A stretch of 5,279 nucleotides of DNA from NCBI GenBank assembly GCA_030673005.1, contig DAOVFI010000191.1, positions 1-5,279 of the forward strand, written 5' to 3'. The notes below the pieces were generated by a model that ran no database searches, was not told the DNA's origin, and saw only the letters and a program-made list of their open reading frames with translations. This DNA is from Planctomycetales bacterium (GTDB lineage Bacteria > Planctomycetota > Phycisphaerae > SM23-33). The translations under genes were made by a program, and so were the position numbers. Shown here piece after piece: positions 5,253-5,279 of the stretch (position 1 is its first letter; every line of letters starts with the position of its first letter).

Positions 5253-5279
5253 CGGATACTATTTTCCGAATGATTTCGG
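5242..5279 (-). CDS. Possible C-terminal end of an upstream gene, perhaps MurE
   Basis: Reading minus from 5277, one frame gives EIIRKIVSGSP followed by TAA at 5242-5244. The amphipathic EIIRKIV would suit the closing helix of a Mur ligase, and murE directly upstream of murF is the common dcw order. Only 11 residues are visible, other frames also end within a few codons, and there is no diagnostic motif, so this is a positional guess. If right, its last codons and stop (GGT AGC CCG TAA) come from the edge of the palindromic repeat, as at the end of ftsW. Confidence 0.25.
   Translation of the reverse strand, partial: EIIRKIVSGSP

Overview
All recognisable genes lie on the minus strand and belong to a peptidoglycan synthesis / cell-division (dcw) cluster. 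In transcription order (right to left) they are: a possible murE tail at the right edge, murF, mraY, ftsW, and murG, whose 3' end runs off the left edge. The sequence is GC-rich, uses some GTG/TTG starts and has weak Shine-Dalgarno sequences. MurG and MraY have divergent, insertion-bearing loops, and GTAG-headed palindromes sit at gene borders. My best guess is an uncultured Planctomycetota bacterium, perhaps Phycisphaerae-like. That placement is inference from general impression and no marker gene confirms it.

Layout: 5242-5279 holds a possible C-terminal end of an upstream gene (murE by position). 5102-5252 is a large compound inverted repeat. 3545-5086 is murF, with an unusual lysine/arginine-rich tandem-repeat tail. 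2328-3548 is mraY, whose likely GTG start overlaps the murF stop by 4 bp. 2252-2324 is a second palindromic repeat locus. 1036-2238 is ftsW. 984-1086 is a third palindromic locus, which forms the end of ftsW and the leader of murG. 1-968 is murG (partial). No murD lies between mraY and ftsW, where many bacteria have it.

Together the genes cover the late cytoplasmic and membrane steps of lipid II synthesis. MurF adds the terminal dipeptide to UDP-MurNAc-tripeptide, MraY moves phospho-MurNAc-pentapeptide onto undecaprenyl phosphate (lipid I), MurG adds GlcNAc (lipid II), and FtsW polymerises lipid II at the septum.

The most interesting signal is not a gene. A family of about 33-nt GTAG-headed hairpins, laid out like enterobacterial REP/REPIN elements but different in sequence, occupies every non-overlapping gene junction. 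It supplies coding sequence for the C terminus of FtsW, and a second small repeat overlaps the FtsW N terminus. Second in interest are a MurG whose usual HEQN acceptor-site motif reads MSID, and the histone-like basic tail of MurF.
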